Shown here: positions 10,161 through 20,145 of the stretch, piece after piece
How positions within the stretch are numbered: the first letter of the stretch is position 1
Layout of the letters: every line of letters starts with the position of its first letter
Source: Gnetum montanum
Lineage: Eukaryota > Streptophyta > Gnetopsida > Gnetales > Gnetaceae
Assembly (NCBI GenBank): GCA_015680685.1
Contig: MNCI01018262.1
Coordinates: 216,166 to 243,551 of the forward strand
DNA length: 27,386 bases
Direction: 5' to 3'
Notes under the pieces: generated by a model
What the model saw: only the letters and a program-made list of their open reading frames with translations
The model's database searches: none
What the model was told of the DNA's origin: nothing
Position numbers and translations under genes: made by a program

Positions 10161-12515
10161 ATAAATTAGGGGACTCCCAAGGTTAGATAGTTTCCTAGGA
10201 AGGTGGCCCACCTTGATCCAGTTAGTTACAGTATGCATTAACATAATCGTATGCATACTCTGTTGTTGGACTGAAGAGCGCTTTGAAGTGTTAGATGGTG
10301 GAGGCATGTGCATAAGCTCAACCGCTTGTTGTTGTGAGAGTTTGTTCGAGCTTCTGGTTCTAAAGAAAGGCCTTCTCTTTTTATAGTTGTCAGAACTAGT
10401 ACCATGTTGAATATTTATAGCTCTCGCAGTGTTATGTTGCTGCAGTTGAGTAGGGAGTTTCCCCTGCATTGTTGGAGCAGGTTGTATGGGAACTACAGGT
10501 GGAAGAGGTGCGGATGGAATTGGAGGATGGGATGAGTATGGAATGCCTCCCATAGGAGAAGGAGTCCTCCTAAAGTACTCTCGAACTTGGTAGTGATGTT
10601 GGGGAGTTGTGTGACCCATAGAGTCACCTGGAGAAACCGACTGTTGTACATAATAACCATAAGGATCGAGCTGTCGGTAAGGATACTATTGTGTCGGCGA
10701 TGGCATCCCCCATGACTATGGGTATTGCCATTGCTGATGCTATCCGATGGGTTGTGGTGGAGTTCCACTTGGATAGTACGTTAGTGGTTGGTGGAACTGC
10801 CTTGGGTTACCTTGTGGATAAGGTAACCTTCGGGGTGTTTGCCATTGGTTGAGTCTTGGATTAAGAGCATACACCCTAGACTCCTGTAGATGTGAGATAA
10901 TTGGACAACATCCCTTAGGATGGTCATATTGGTAGATCTCACATCCACTGTCATCGTCTGTGTCAGAATCCACAGCCTCATCGAAGATAGGAATTTTTCC
11001 CTTACCCTTGTTATGTGCAGGGCTTGAATTTCTCCGCTTTGTCTTACCTTTGTCACTAATTCGCTCCTCTTTAGACTCTTCTACGATTTTCAAGACACTT
11101 TTAAGTCTAGAGTCTAAGGAATCCCATAGTTGGTCCATCTTAGCCGATACTTTTATTGTTAATTTTTAAATCGGCAAGGTTTTCCTATTCACCAACTCTT
11201 CGAGTGGTGACTCATCCTCCTCATCACAAAATTTCACTCCCTTCTTTCGAAGGGAGGGGTTGTGGTTGTATTCTTCTGCACTTTCCCTCTTACGTAGCTC
11301 ACCTTCTTCTTTCGCTACTTACTCCAACAAGCTATGTACCTCATGGGCTCTAAGTTGTGATAGTCTCCCTTGGGCATAAGTCCCAAGGGTTCTTCTCGTT
11401 TCATGCCTTAGCCCATCCACGATGTGGCGAACTTGATCCAGTTGAGCATATCCATGGCCTGGGCAACGATGTAACAATGTGTAGTAGCAAGCCATGGCAG
11501 CATCCAAGGGTTCATAAGTACCTTGTTTCCAGCCTTGGATTTGCTTACGCAAATTGGACACTCTGGAGTACGTCTGATATTTATCATTGAAGAGTTCTAG
11601 CATCGTACTCCACCTCCTGATGGTTTCCAGTTCTAAGGACCGGTACCAACTCTCTGCTTCTTTGGTGAGTGTCCTTGGAAACAACTTAAGCTTTTTCCAC
11701 TCATTTTCTATATTCTGCAAGGCACAGGCATCATGGAATGCATATAAATGATGCTGTGGATCAGCGTTGTATCCCCCTTCAAAATGTGGAATATTGTTCA
11801 TGTCTAAACGCTTGATCCGACTGTCCTTGTGGTGCCTTGTTGAAATCCTAACAGCCTCTGTTATGTCAAGCATACTTCAGGTTGCAAGTAGGGGTTCATC
11901 ATGATTGTCTCTTTCATGATGTCTATGATGTCTTCGTGGTACCCTACTTTCCCTACGTCCTTGCCCTTGTCCTCTCTCTCAACTTTCCCGTCGAGGTCTT
12001 TCATCTTTCCTACCTCTATCCTCACCTTTATGTTCATGGTGGCTACGCCTAGATGTGGAAGGAGAGGGTGAGTGGTGAGATGAAGGAGAAGAAGAAGGTG
12101 AACCATAGCCATGATGATGTTTCTTGCCTTCTCTTCGACTGTTATGGCCCCGATCGTGGTGACGATCAAAGTGCTCGTCCCTAGCATGAGTTATTGTTCC
12201 CTCTGTGAACAGTTGGCGTTCACGGGGATCAGAACCAGTGTTATGTATCATTGAGCATAGGTTCTGATACCCAGCCTCCTCACCATCATTAGGAGGAGGA
12301 ACATCATTTGTTAGAGAACCCGTGATAAGGGGATTCTCATCTCCTATTTCGCTAAGNAGCTGTTCGTCTTGATGGAGGATAAAGGTAAAGTCTAGAATAT
12401 ACTCAACTATCTTGTATTGTTTAGGACTTGGCTGATTTTGGCTATGTGTTTTTGACTACCAACTATTCTTTGTATTATCCCTAGGCGGTGAATTACTTTT
12501 GTGAGAAGAATACAT
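10161..12515 (-). pseudogene. Gag (element B), one frame with scattered nonsense codons
   Basis: The ATG at 12513-12515 starts about 125 bases after the PBS. The frame from here to 9495 (over 3 kb) never shifts, and is interrupted only by about ten stop codons. Those that can be compared with A or C stand at former Gln, Trp or possibly Arg codons. The gag core at 11873-11319 is fully open (LDMNNIPHFEGGYNADPQHH, KKLKLFPRTLTKEAESWYRS, LDAAMACYYTLLHRCPGHGY). A Lys/Glu-rich part and the Cys-His knot (CEIYQYDHPKGCC) follow near 10930, then a Pro/Gln linker. An in-frame deletion of about 234 bp relative to A lies at 12357. This is the best preserved coding part of the window. Confidence 0.87.
12357..12357. 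other. Ambiguous base N at a gag deletion junction
   Basis: The only N in the window. Immediately right of it the sequence matches A at 6353 and onward; immediately left it matches A at 6118 and below. It thus sits exactly where about 234 bp of gag are missing in B. Confidence 0.8.
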
Positions 12516-12640
12516 TTTGATTTATCGGTGTGCTATTTCACCATTATATAAATTCTTGTTTAATTAATTAACCTGAAGGTTCATTTAGGCTCCCAACGAT
12601 GTGAGTGATATCCTTTATGTTCTATTCAGTGCACAAATAC

Positions 12641-12663
12641 TTGATCCCCGGCAATGGCGCCAA
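12641..12663 (-). other. Primer-binding site (element B)
   Basis: The minus strand reads TTGGCGCCATTGCCGGGGAT and starts right after the LTR end CATCA. It is the best preserved PBS in the window and close to the TGGCGCC(G/A)TTGCCGGGGA type common in plant Ty3/gypsy elements. Confidence 0.9.
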
Positions 12664-13517
12664 TGATGAATGGAAAGATACCCCTACACTCAACCATACA
12701 AATATGAGTGTAGCACACACGATCTCCGTAGACTAAATGCCTACATGCCCCATGGAACACTTAGGATTAATTATTCGTTGTCTTCCCAAACTTACTTGTA
12801 GTTGTCACGGTGTATGGTTAAGCAAGTCTGAGGTATATGATTTTTATAGTTTTTATGTTTTATGTCTCCTATGCTAACAGGTTAAAGTGTTGAAAAACTA
12901 AGTACTAACTCTAACTAATGAACTAAGTCTAAATTACCTAGCATCAGCATTTGTTCCCACTTACCATACACACCTTGAACCAATGCAACCGTGGCTACCA
13001 AATGCTAATCATTGTTGGGATCACCACATGTAATGCACGTGCTCAAAGTGGTTGTATTGAGGCACTTAACTAGGAGGAAAGAGTTGAGAGAATCTAATCT
13101 AGCCTAATCGTGATGAGTATCCATTCCTTGATCATCTGTACACATCCTTAAATGCTCGTAATCAAGTCATACTCATTCTGCATTACAAAAACAATAAATA
13201 ATAGGTAATAAAATCCTATTCCATGCACTGCAAGGTTTATCCAAGAAGCTCGTCTTTATTGCTGTACACAACTTGTGTTCAGGTACAATGCTACTCAAAT
13301 AAAGATATGTTCACTTTAGGACTCCTACTGCAGGCACATGGAAAATATTCTATCTCTGGAGTGATCAATCTGCCAGAGTTTCCCTACTTCTAGCCTAGGA
13401 TGATGAAACAAGGGAGAGACACCTCTTATTTATAAATATGGCGGCAGACCGCGATCTCGCATACGCGATATCACAAGGGATGTGATATGGCAGCCCATGC
13501 GATATCGCGTCCCATCA
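12664..13517 (-). repeat. 5' LTR of element B, 854 bp
   Basis: The minus strand starts TGATGGGACGCG and ends in ATTCATCA followed by the PBS. U3 has the GATATC cluster at 13446-13511, the TATA box is at 13426-13436, and an AATAAAG signal follows in R. It has an insert at about 13105-13185 and lacks a short segment near 12725 compared with the LTR at 6675-7487. Its U3/R wording (CTGGCAGATTGATCAC) matches LTR E best. Confidence 0.93.
13426..13436 (-). promoter_or_regulatory. LTR TATA box (element B)
   Basis: TTTATAAATAA on the minus strand, aligned with the boxes in the shared LTR and in LTR E. Confidence 0.7.
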
Positions 13518-13606
13518 AGAGCTAAAGTTTACAAAATTTGACTAGATCGCTTAGCGAACACTAGTGATTTGTATATTTGGCCATCGGGTATACTTACTAC
13601 TCATCA
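13518..13606 (+). repeat. 5' LTR remnant of element C
   Basis: Matches the end of the LTR at 23558-24360 (aligned with 24272-24360): both contain GAACACTAGTGATTTGTAT, and both end in CTCATCA. The rest of this LTR is displaced by the A/B tandem to beyond the left edge. Confidence 0.88.
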
Positions 13607-13627
13607 TTAGCATCATTCATGGGAACT
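13607..13627 (+). other. Decayed primer-binding site (element C)
   Basis: TTAGCATCATTCATGGGAAC follows the LTR directly and aligns with TTGGCGCCATTGCCGGGGAT. Most differences are G-to-A or C-to-T. Confidence 0.65.
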
Positions 13628-13850
13628 TTAGTTAGCTACATGCACTATCTAGGGCTTAGTGAAAATTATTCAAAATTATTATAATGAACCTTAAAGTCAC
13701 AATTATTGAGAAAAATAATAATATAAAAAGCACACTATTTTTATTTCTAACTAAAATATCTTCTTCTCATAGGGCTAATTCTTTTTCATTGTTTGAGCAT
13801 ACTTCCAATCAAAGGTGTAATGGGTCAAAACAGTCAGTGCTCTAATAATG
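13628..13850 (+). other. Element C leader
   Basis: AT-rich sequence between the PBS and the first recognisable gag codons. No gene seen. It corresponds to the 5' untranslated leader. Confidence 0.5.
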
Positions 13851-16380
13851 CAAAGTGGTATATACTCATCTTGATGAGTATGTACTAGATTTCACATTCA
13901 TCTTGCATCAAGATGAATAGATGTAGTGGAGGAACATGGAGGGAAACATTGTGTTGTCATTGCGATATTGCTCCAAACTCTCATGAGGTTGGGCATCTAA
14001 GGGCTCCATGTTGAATATGTTGTGCAAGATCATGACTCTTAGGATTATCATCCCACTAAGGCACAACGCAAAAAAGATCGATAACAAAAGGCTTGTTACA
14101 AAGCTTTAAAGGAAAAATGGTTCAATAACCCCTTGTTCCTGCTAGGCCAGAAAGATGGAGAGGATCCCTTTTTTAGGAATTCTCAATTCATTAACTCTTC
14201 TCCCCTTGTCTTTGATGAGAGAAACCAAAACCAAAACTTACAATCCACTACCAACAATCCTGGTTCGATAAAGAATAGGTCCCATGACCATGGAGGTTCT
14301 GAAGGTGGGAGTCAAGGTAGGAACTAGGACAGGCATCACAATGATGACAAACATGATGATCATGGTCATGACTGAAGAAGAGGAGAGTGCAAGCACCGTG
14401 GTGGTGCTAGTCCTCATTCCTCTTCACCTTCATCATCCTCTTCTTCCTCCTTTGGCTTGAACCAAAGTTGTAAAGGACATGACCATGATGGAGGTGACCA
14501 ACAAGATAGAGATGATCGTAGGAACCTCTAGACTAGTAGAGACCAAGGGCATGGGCATTTAAGGGAGGCCTGCCATCACAAAAGAAGGGATAGCAAAGGG
14601 AATAATAGGCATCATGGTCATCATAGAGGCCATAACTATGATGAGCCTTTTCTTACAACTAGAAATATGCTAAACATTGTAGAGGCTATAAGGATTTCAA
14701 TAAGGCATGTGAAAGATAGTCAAATTAAGTGGTTGGATATGAACAATATTCCCAAGTTCAAAGGGGGGATACAACTCAGATCTGCAGAATCATCTTCAAG
14801 CCTTTCACGATGTCTATGCCTTACAAAATGTGGAGAATGAATGATAACAATTAAAGCTATTCACAAGGACACTCATCAAAGAAGCTGAAAGTTGGTACCT
14901 ATCCTTGAAGCAGGAATTAATTAGCAGATGGAGTATGATGCTTGAGCTCTTCAACAATAAGTACCAAATATAATCCCAAGTGTTTAATTTAAGAAAGTGA
15001 ATCCAAGGTTGGAAACAAGGAACCCATGAACCCCTTGATGCAGCCATGGGTAGGTACTATTCTTTCTTTCACCAATGTTCTATCCATGGTTATTCTCAAA
15101 GGAAGCAACTCCACCATATCATAGATGGGCTACAAATACAAACGAGGAGAACTCTTGGGGTCTATGCCCAAGGGAGACTTTCAAAACTTAAAGCCCATTA
15201 AATTCAAAGGCTGATAGAGTAGGTTACTAAAGAAGGACAGTGGAGAAAAGGGAAAAGTGTGGAGAAGCACAACCGGAACCCTTCCATCAAAAAAAGGGAG
15301 GTTTGGTTCTACAACAATAAGGAGGAGGCACCATTTAATGAGGTTGTACAACAAAAAAACCTTGTCGATTCAAAATTTTATTTCTGAAATTTTGGCTGAG
15401 GTACATAAAATGTTGCATTCTTTGGACAAAAAGTTCCAAAATACTCTAAAAATAGTAGAGGAATCGAAGGAGCAAAGTGGTGATCGTGATCGTAGGAGAA
15501 GGAAGGAAGTTGAACATGCCCACCAAAGGGATAAGGGCAAGGCTATTGCAATAGAGGAATTGTGGAGTCTAAAATAGATGATGATGATGAATGTGACATC
15601 TGCTAATACAAACATCCTAAGGAATGTTGCCCCATTGTGTCACACTTATATAAGTCTAGGGTGTGTGCTCTGAATCCTAGATTCGCAAGAAGGCAAGCAC
15701 CTAGAAGGTTGCCTTATCCTCAAGGCAACCCTAGGCAGTTCCACGAACAACAAGCCTACTATCCTAGTGGAGCTTCATCACAACCTTATAAGTAGTACCA
15801 TTAGTGGCAGCACCCATAGTCATGGGGGATGCTACCACCAAGGCAATATTACCCTTACCAATAGCCTAATCCATATGGATACTATGTTTAATAGTCCATT
15901 TCTCCATGTGACTCTTTTAGTCATGCTTCATTCCAACATCACTACTAGCCTCATGAATACTACAGAGTCCAATCTCAAAGAGGGAAATCCCCATTTCCTA
16001 ATTATACTCCTCATCCTTTTGCACATGTCCCTCCATCCTCAACTCAAGTACCACCTACTCCATCAATGCAAGATGAAATTCCAACCTAGCTACAACAAGG
16101 TAACACCACCATGGCTATTAACTTACAACTGGCTCCTCAGCTAGGTGGTTGAGAAAAAAATCCCAAAAAAGACCTTTCTTTCAAACCAAAAATCCTACAA
16201 AGCCCTCACAAATATACATGGTTGATAGCCCTGCTTCTGCTTCATCCTCTACATCTACATCATTTGAGAGCCATTCAAATCAAACACCTCCCAAAGTGCA
16301 TATCATCATGTTGACCCATGCAGTAACTGATTGGATTAAGGATGGTCACCTTCCCAAGAAAAGATTTGATCTTGGGAGTC
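13851..16380 (+). pseudogene. Gag (element C), heavily decayed
   Basis: Homology to A gag begins near 13850 (TATACTCATC, then the stretch encoding FHIHLASR in place of FTFILHQD). A Ser/His/Asp-rich part lies at 14130-14640, and the gag core at 14650-15240 (AIRISIRHVKDSQIKWLDMN, LDAAMGRYY, LGVYAQGRLSKLKAH). The Lys/Glu-rich part (VEESKEQSGDRDRRRRKE) is at about 15450-15510. The Cys-His knot near 15590-15635 (DECDIC, a stop, YKHPKECC) keeps a second Cys that A and B have lost. A Pro/Gln linker leads into the protease. Several frame changes and many stops rule out expression. Confidence 0.82.
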
Positions 16381-16860
16381 CCCTAATTTACCTACAAATC
16401 ACTAGGAATAAGCCTTGCAAGGCTATTTTGGACTTAGGTTCTAGTGTAAATATAATTTCCCATGAAATGTATAAAGCTTGGAACTTACTTCCACTCAACA
16501 AGAGCAACATTCATCTTGAGTTGGCAAATTAGTCCATCATTATTCCCTTGTGATTGGTGAAGGATATTGTGACCACCATTTGTGGGTGGTCCTATCCTAC
16601 TAACTTCTTGATAATCCATGTTGATAGTTGTAAGGGGGAACTTTCCAATCATCATAGGAAGGGCTTGGTTGAGCACCATTGATGCACAACTAGAATCAAA
16701 GAACTTTCCTTGAAGATTTCCAAGGAAAATAAATTTGGAAAGATAGAGAAGAAGCATGTTCCATGCATCATGTACAATGACACACGATGCAATTATGGAT
16801 AGAAATTATAGTTCATAAAAAGTACATCTATCATAGCATGCAGGAAATGTGCAGATGTGT
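16381..16860 (+). pseudogene. Aspartic protease region (element C)
   Basis: Preceded by DLGSPLIYLQITRNKP. The active-site stretch AILDLGSSVNIIS is at about 16420-16460, then MYKAWNLLPLNKSNIHLELAN, after which a stop stands where A and B have Gln. It continues with GWSYPTNFLIIHVD, after which the frame changes, and the region ends with the equivalent of KKVPCI near 16750. It is broken by stops and at least one frameshift. Confidence 0.78.
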
Positions 16861-17079
16861 CAAAAATTTAAAAGCGCCTATATGTAGCAGCCACAAAATA
16901 AGAGGACACCCAATGGCTGATAATTGATCTTGATAGTAGCTTAACAATATGCATGGAACCAATTGAGAGCTTGACATGTGTCTACATCAAAGGCATGAAT
17001 GAGATGGAGCAAATCCATCATCAACTCTTTGATGAACCTAATGACACTTATTGAGAAGAGTTGAGAATCCCTGAGAGCT

Positions 17080-18010
17080 TTAAACAAGAGCCCCTAGAAT
17101 TGAAAACTCTACCTATCAAAATGAAATATGCTTGCCTAATAAATGGTAAGTTGGTTACAATCAATGCCAGTCTTTCTCTTGAGCAAAAAGAAAAGCTATT
17201 AAAGGTGGTCAGCAAATGGTTAATAGCCTTCACCTGATCATATCATGAAATTACTAGAATTGATCCATAAATATGCCAACACTACATCTATATAGATGTC
17301 TCCATAAAGTCAAAGAGGTAGTTGTAGCAATGGTTACATCCCAAACTAAAGCAAATCATCAAAGAGGAGATTGAACAACTCCTCAATGCAGGGTTCATCT
17401 ATCCCATTACAGATAGCAAGTGGGTTAGTCCACTTGTGATAGTTCCAAAGAAAGGTGCAAAGTGGAGGGTTTATATTGACTTCAAGCTGTTGAACATGGA
17501 AACATCCAAAAATCATTTTCTATTGTCATTTGTGGATTAGGTGTTGGACACCATTTTTGGGCATTGCTATTACAACTTTATAGATGGTTATAGTGGCTAT
17601 AACCAAATTCAAATTGCATGTGAGGATTAGGCCAAAACCACATTCACAAGTCCCTCAAGAACTTCTACATACAGAAAGATCTCATTTGGTCTATGTAATG
17701 CCCCTACAACCTTCCAACGCATTATCTTGAGCATCTTTCAATAGAAGATTGCTAGTGGGGTGGAAGTATTCATGGATGACTTCTCCACCTATGGGGCTAT
17801 ATTTGAGCAAGCCCTATATAGCCTTAAGCAAGTGCTAAAAAGTTGTGTCAAGACCAACATTTAGCTTAATTAGCAAAAGAGCCACCTGATGGTACAAGAG
17901 GGCATTGTCTTAGGGCACAAAATATCACAAGTAGGGATTGAGATGGATGCTCAAAAAATAAGGATCATCCAAGAAATTACCCACCAACTGAAAATTGTCA
18001 AAGATATCTA
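17080..18010 (+). pseudogene. Reverse transcriptase (element C), nonsense-riddled
   Basis: Clear motifs in order are ICQHYIYIDVS (about 17270), KEEIEQLLNAGFIYPI, SKWVSPLVIVPKKGAKWRV, IDFKLLN, FIDGYSGYNQI (17579-17611), FGLCNAPTTFQ and the catalytic FMDD at 17769-17780, then GHKISQVGIEMDAQKI and GYYQCFIESFS. Stops at VD-VLDT, ED-AKT and IFQ-KIAS stand where A or the family has Gln. The catalytic box itself is intact. It is the same family as A's RT. Confidence 0.9.
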
Positions 18011-18620
18011 ATCATTCCGTAGTCACATGGGCTACTACCAATGCTTCATAGAGAGTTTCTCTACAATCGCCAAACTATTGGTGGAGCTTACAAAGAAGGA
18101 TGCTCCATTTGTTTGGACTAAGGAATGCAAGAATGCATTTCAACAACTTAAAGCAAAAGCTTGTATAAACTCTAATTCTAAAAGCACCTAACTGGTCCAA
18201 ACTATTTCATATCATGACAATGGCATCAAATTATGTCTTGGAAGCTATGCTCATGTAGCTGGATGATCAGAAACATTTTTACTATATTCACTGTGTGAGC
18301 TGAAGCATTGCAAATACATATCTAAATTACACCACAACAAAGAATTAATTGATGATGGTGGTGTATGCCTTGGAGAAATTCAAGCACTATGTGCTTGGGT
18401 ATAAGGTGTTTGTCCGTATAGACCACAGTGCAATCCAGTTTCTAATGAACAAACTAACGGTGAGCCCCCATGTCATACAGTGGCTAGTGATCTTGCAAGA
18501 ATTCACTCTCACAATGGTGTATTAAAAGGGAACTAATAATGTGATCACTAGCTACTTCTCTCAATTGAGATGGAAAAACAAAGAGGAGGAAAGCCCACTT
18601 TTTGATCAATTTACTTATGA
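18011..18620 (+). pseudogene. RNase H domain (element C)
   Basis: Starts with the RT connection (KKDAPFVWTKECKNAFQQL). It passes through a badly frame-broken middle (18180-18350) and ends with a well kept distal part, FKHYVLGYKVFVRIDHSAIQ, FLMNK, QWLVILQEFTLTMVY and KGTNNVITSYFSQLRW (18370-18572). The DHSAI block is the usual third motif. One stop precedes KGTNN. Confidence 0.78.
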
Positions 18621-18699
18621 ACTTCTCTTTGCTGGTGCTATAAACAAACAAATGCCCAATAAGCCTAATTAGTATGATGGCATTCTCAACTGTCTTCTC

Positions 18700-19965
18700 A
18701 CTCAAGAGATGCCATAGGAGTCATACCATAGGCAAAAATAACATTCTCTTCACTAGGTGAAATGCTTCATGAAGATCAATGGACACCTTTACAAGGTGTG
18801 CATCGATGGCCTAGTTCATTGGTATGTTCTTGATGCCAATCAATTTTGTATTCTCCGAGATGCTCATGAGGGTCCTTATGAAGGCCACTATGTTGGAGAT
18901 GCATAGTCATTAAGATCCTGATGGTAGGTATTATTGGCCAACACTCTTCAAGGATGCTCACCAATTCATCTGCTCTTGTGAACGCTACCAATGTGATGGT
19001 GGGATGATCGCTCATATGGAGGAACCTTAGCAATGGATCCAACCACTAGAGCCCTTTAACATTTGGGGCATTAACTTCATGGGTCCCATCACACCAATGT
19101 CAAATATAAAGGTGTACATCATAGTTTTTGTTAACTATTATATGAAATGGGTAGAAGCAATACCCGTCATCGACTATACATCTTCTATAGCTACTCAATT
19201 TGTACAACAAAATGTTGTAAATAGGTTTGAAATGCCACATGCACTAATTTCTAACAATGGTACTCATTTTATAGGCACCACCTTTTGAAAAATCATGCAA
19301 TGATTAGAGGTAGAACAAAAATTAATAACACCTTACCACCCCCCTAATCTAACAGTCAAGCTAAGGTTACAAATAGTGAGATCACTAAGATCTTAACAAG
19401 GATAGTTAGCAAATAGGAGACACTAGAGAACTAAACTCAATGATGTCCTTTGGACCTATCACTCAACCTAAAAACTCCCTATAGGCTATTCTCCCTATGA
19501 GCTAGTGTACAAGAAATTGTCAACTCTTTCTATTCAATCTGAGCTCCATACACTTTCAACAACTTATAACCTTAACCTTGACCTTAGTCTAGTACAGAAA
19601 GAAAGATTAACAAACATCCGTGTGAGATGAGAGTCAATTGGTGGTTCTATCCTTAAATGAAGTGCACAAGGCACTCAACAAGCAACACCATGACCTCAAA
19701 AAAAGGAAGGTAAAATTTCAACTAGGAGACAAGGTCCTCTATTAGAGCCCCACACATGTGCCAGAAAGAACTAAGTTTCAAACATTGTGGAAAGGGCCTT
19801 ACATCATCTATGAAACCTTTCCTTATAGGGCTATGTTAATCTACAAACCTAAAAGCCCAAATAAGAAATTGCTAGCCAACATGCAACAAATTAAACTATT
19901 TCATAAGCCTAAGAGAGCTAGTGACCACAACACCTCCTCAAATGAACAAGCACACATACTATTTT
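18700..19965 (+). pseudogene. Integrase (element C)
   Basis: The N-terminal zinc module is retained in pieces: DAHEGPYEGHYVG at about 18855-18895, then YYWPTLFKDAHQFICSCERY and QCDGG, with both His and a Cys-x2-Cys. The core is at 19060-19290 (IWGINFMGPITPMSN, YYMKWVEAIPVIDY, FVQQNVVNRF, ISNNGTHFIG). In it the first catalytic Asp is Asn and the second (SDNG) is also Asn, so two of the D,D,E residues are gone. The C-terminal domain (FQTLWKGPYIIYETFPYRA) lies at 19770-19830. Stops and frame changes are spread throughout. Confidence 0.85.
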
Positions 19966-20145
19966 GAATCTCCTCCTTCCAACTCAATTGTGGGGGATAT
20001 GGTCATCCATGCTGAACATATGAAGTGGCTCCTTAGTTTTTCATTTTTCTTATTTTTCACCATTTTTTATTGTACACTGTCTTTAGTAAATTTTATCTTT
20101 CTTGAATATTTTACAATTTCTTTTATATTTTTTACTTTATTTTGA
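19921..20145 (+). other. Phe-rich hydrophobic reading frame after integrase (element C)
   Basis: A 74-codon frame overlapping the integrase end in another frame. It contains IVGDMVIHAEHMKWLLSF followed by a long Phe/Leu/Ile run and stops at 20145. Position and start correspond to the frames in A (82-339) and B (9236-9445). In spite of C's heavy decay this frame has no stop. Still a weak coding case. Confidence 0.3.

Larger units (their letters stand above)
6675..13517 (-). mobile_element. Element B: internally deleted Ty3/gypsy retrotransposon, tandem with A
   Basis: On the minus strand it consists of 5' LTR (13517-12664), PBS, gag, protease, the last codons after integrase, a 1.9-kb 3' non-coding region, polypurine tract and the LTR it shares with A. 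Relative to A it lacks about 2.9 kb (RT, RNase H, IN) at a junction near 9480 and about 234 bp of gag at 12357. It sits in the 5' LTR of C. The bases next to its outer LTR end, 13518-13522 (AGAGC), are the candidate target-site duplication, whose partner should lie left of the window beyond element A. B is non-autonomous. Confidence 0.88.

Noticed and set aside
13863-13880. Perfect inverted repeat TACTCATC-TT-GATGAGTA as a terminator or operator
   Set aside because: It lies in decayed gag homologous to non-palindromic sequence in A. A single short hairpin is expected by chance.
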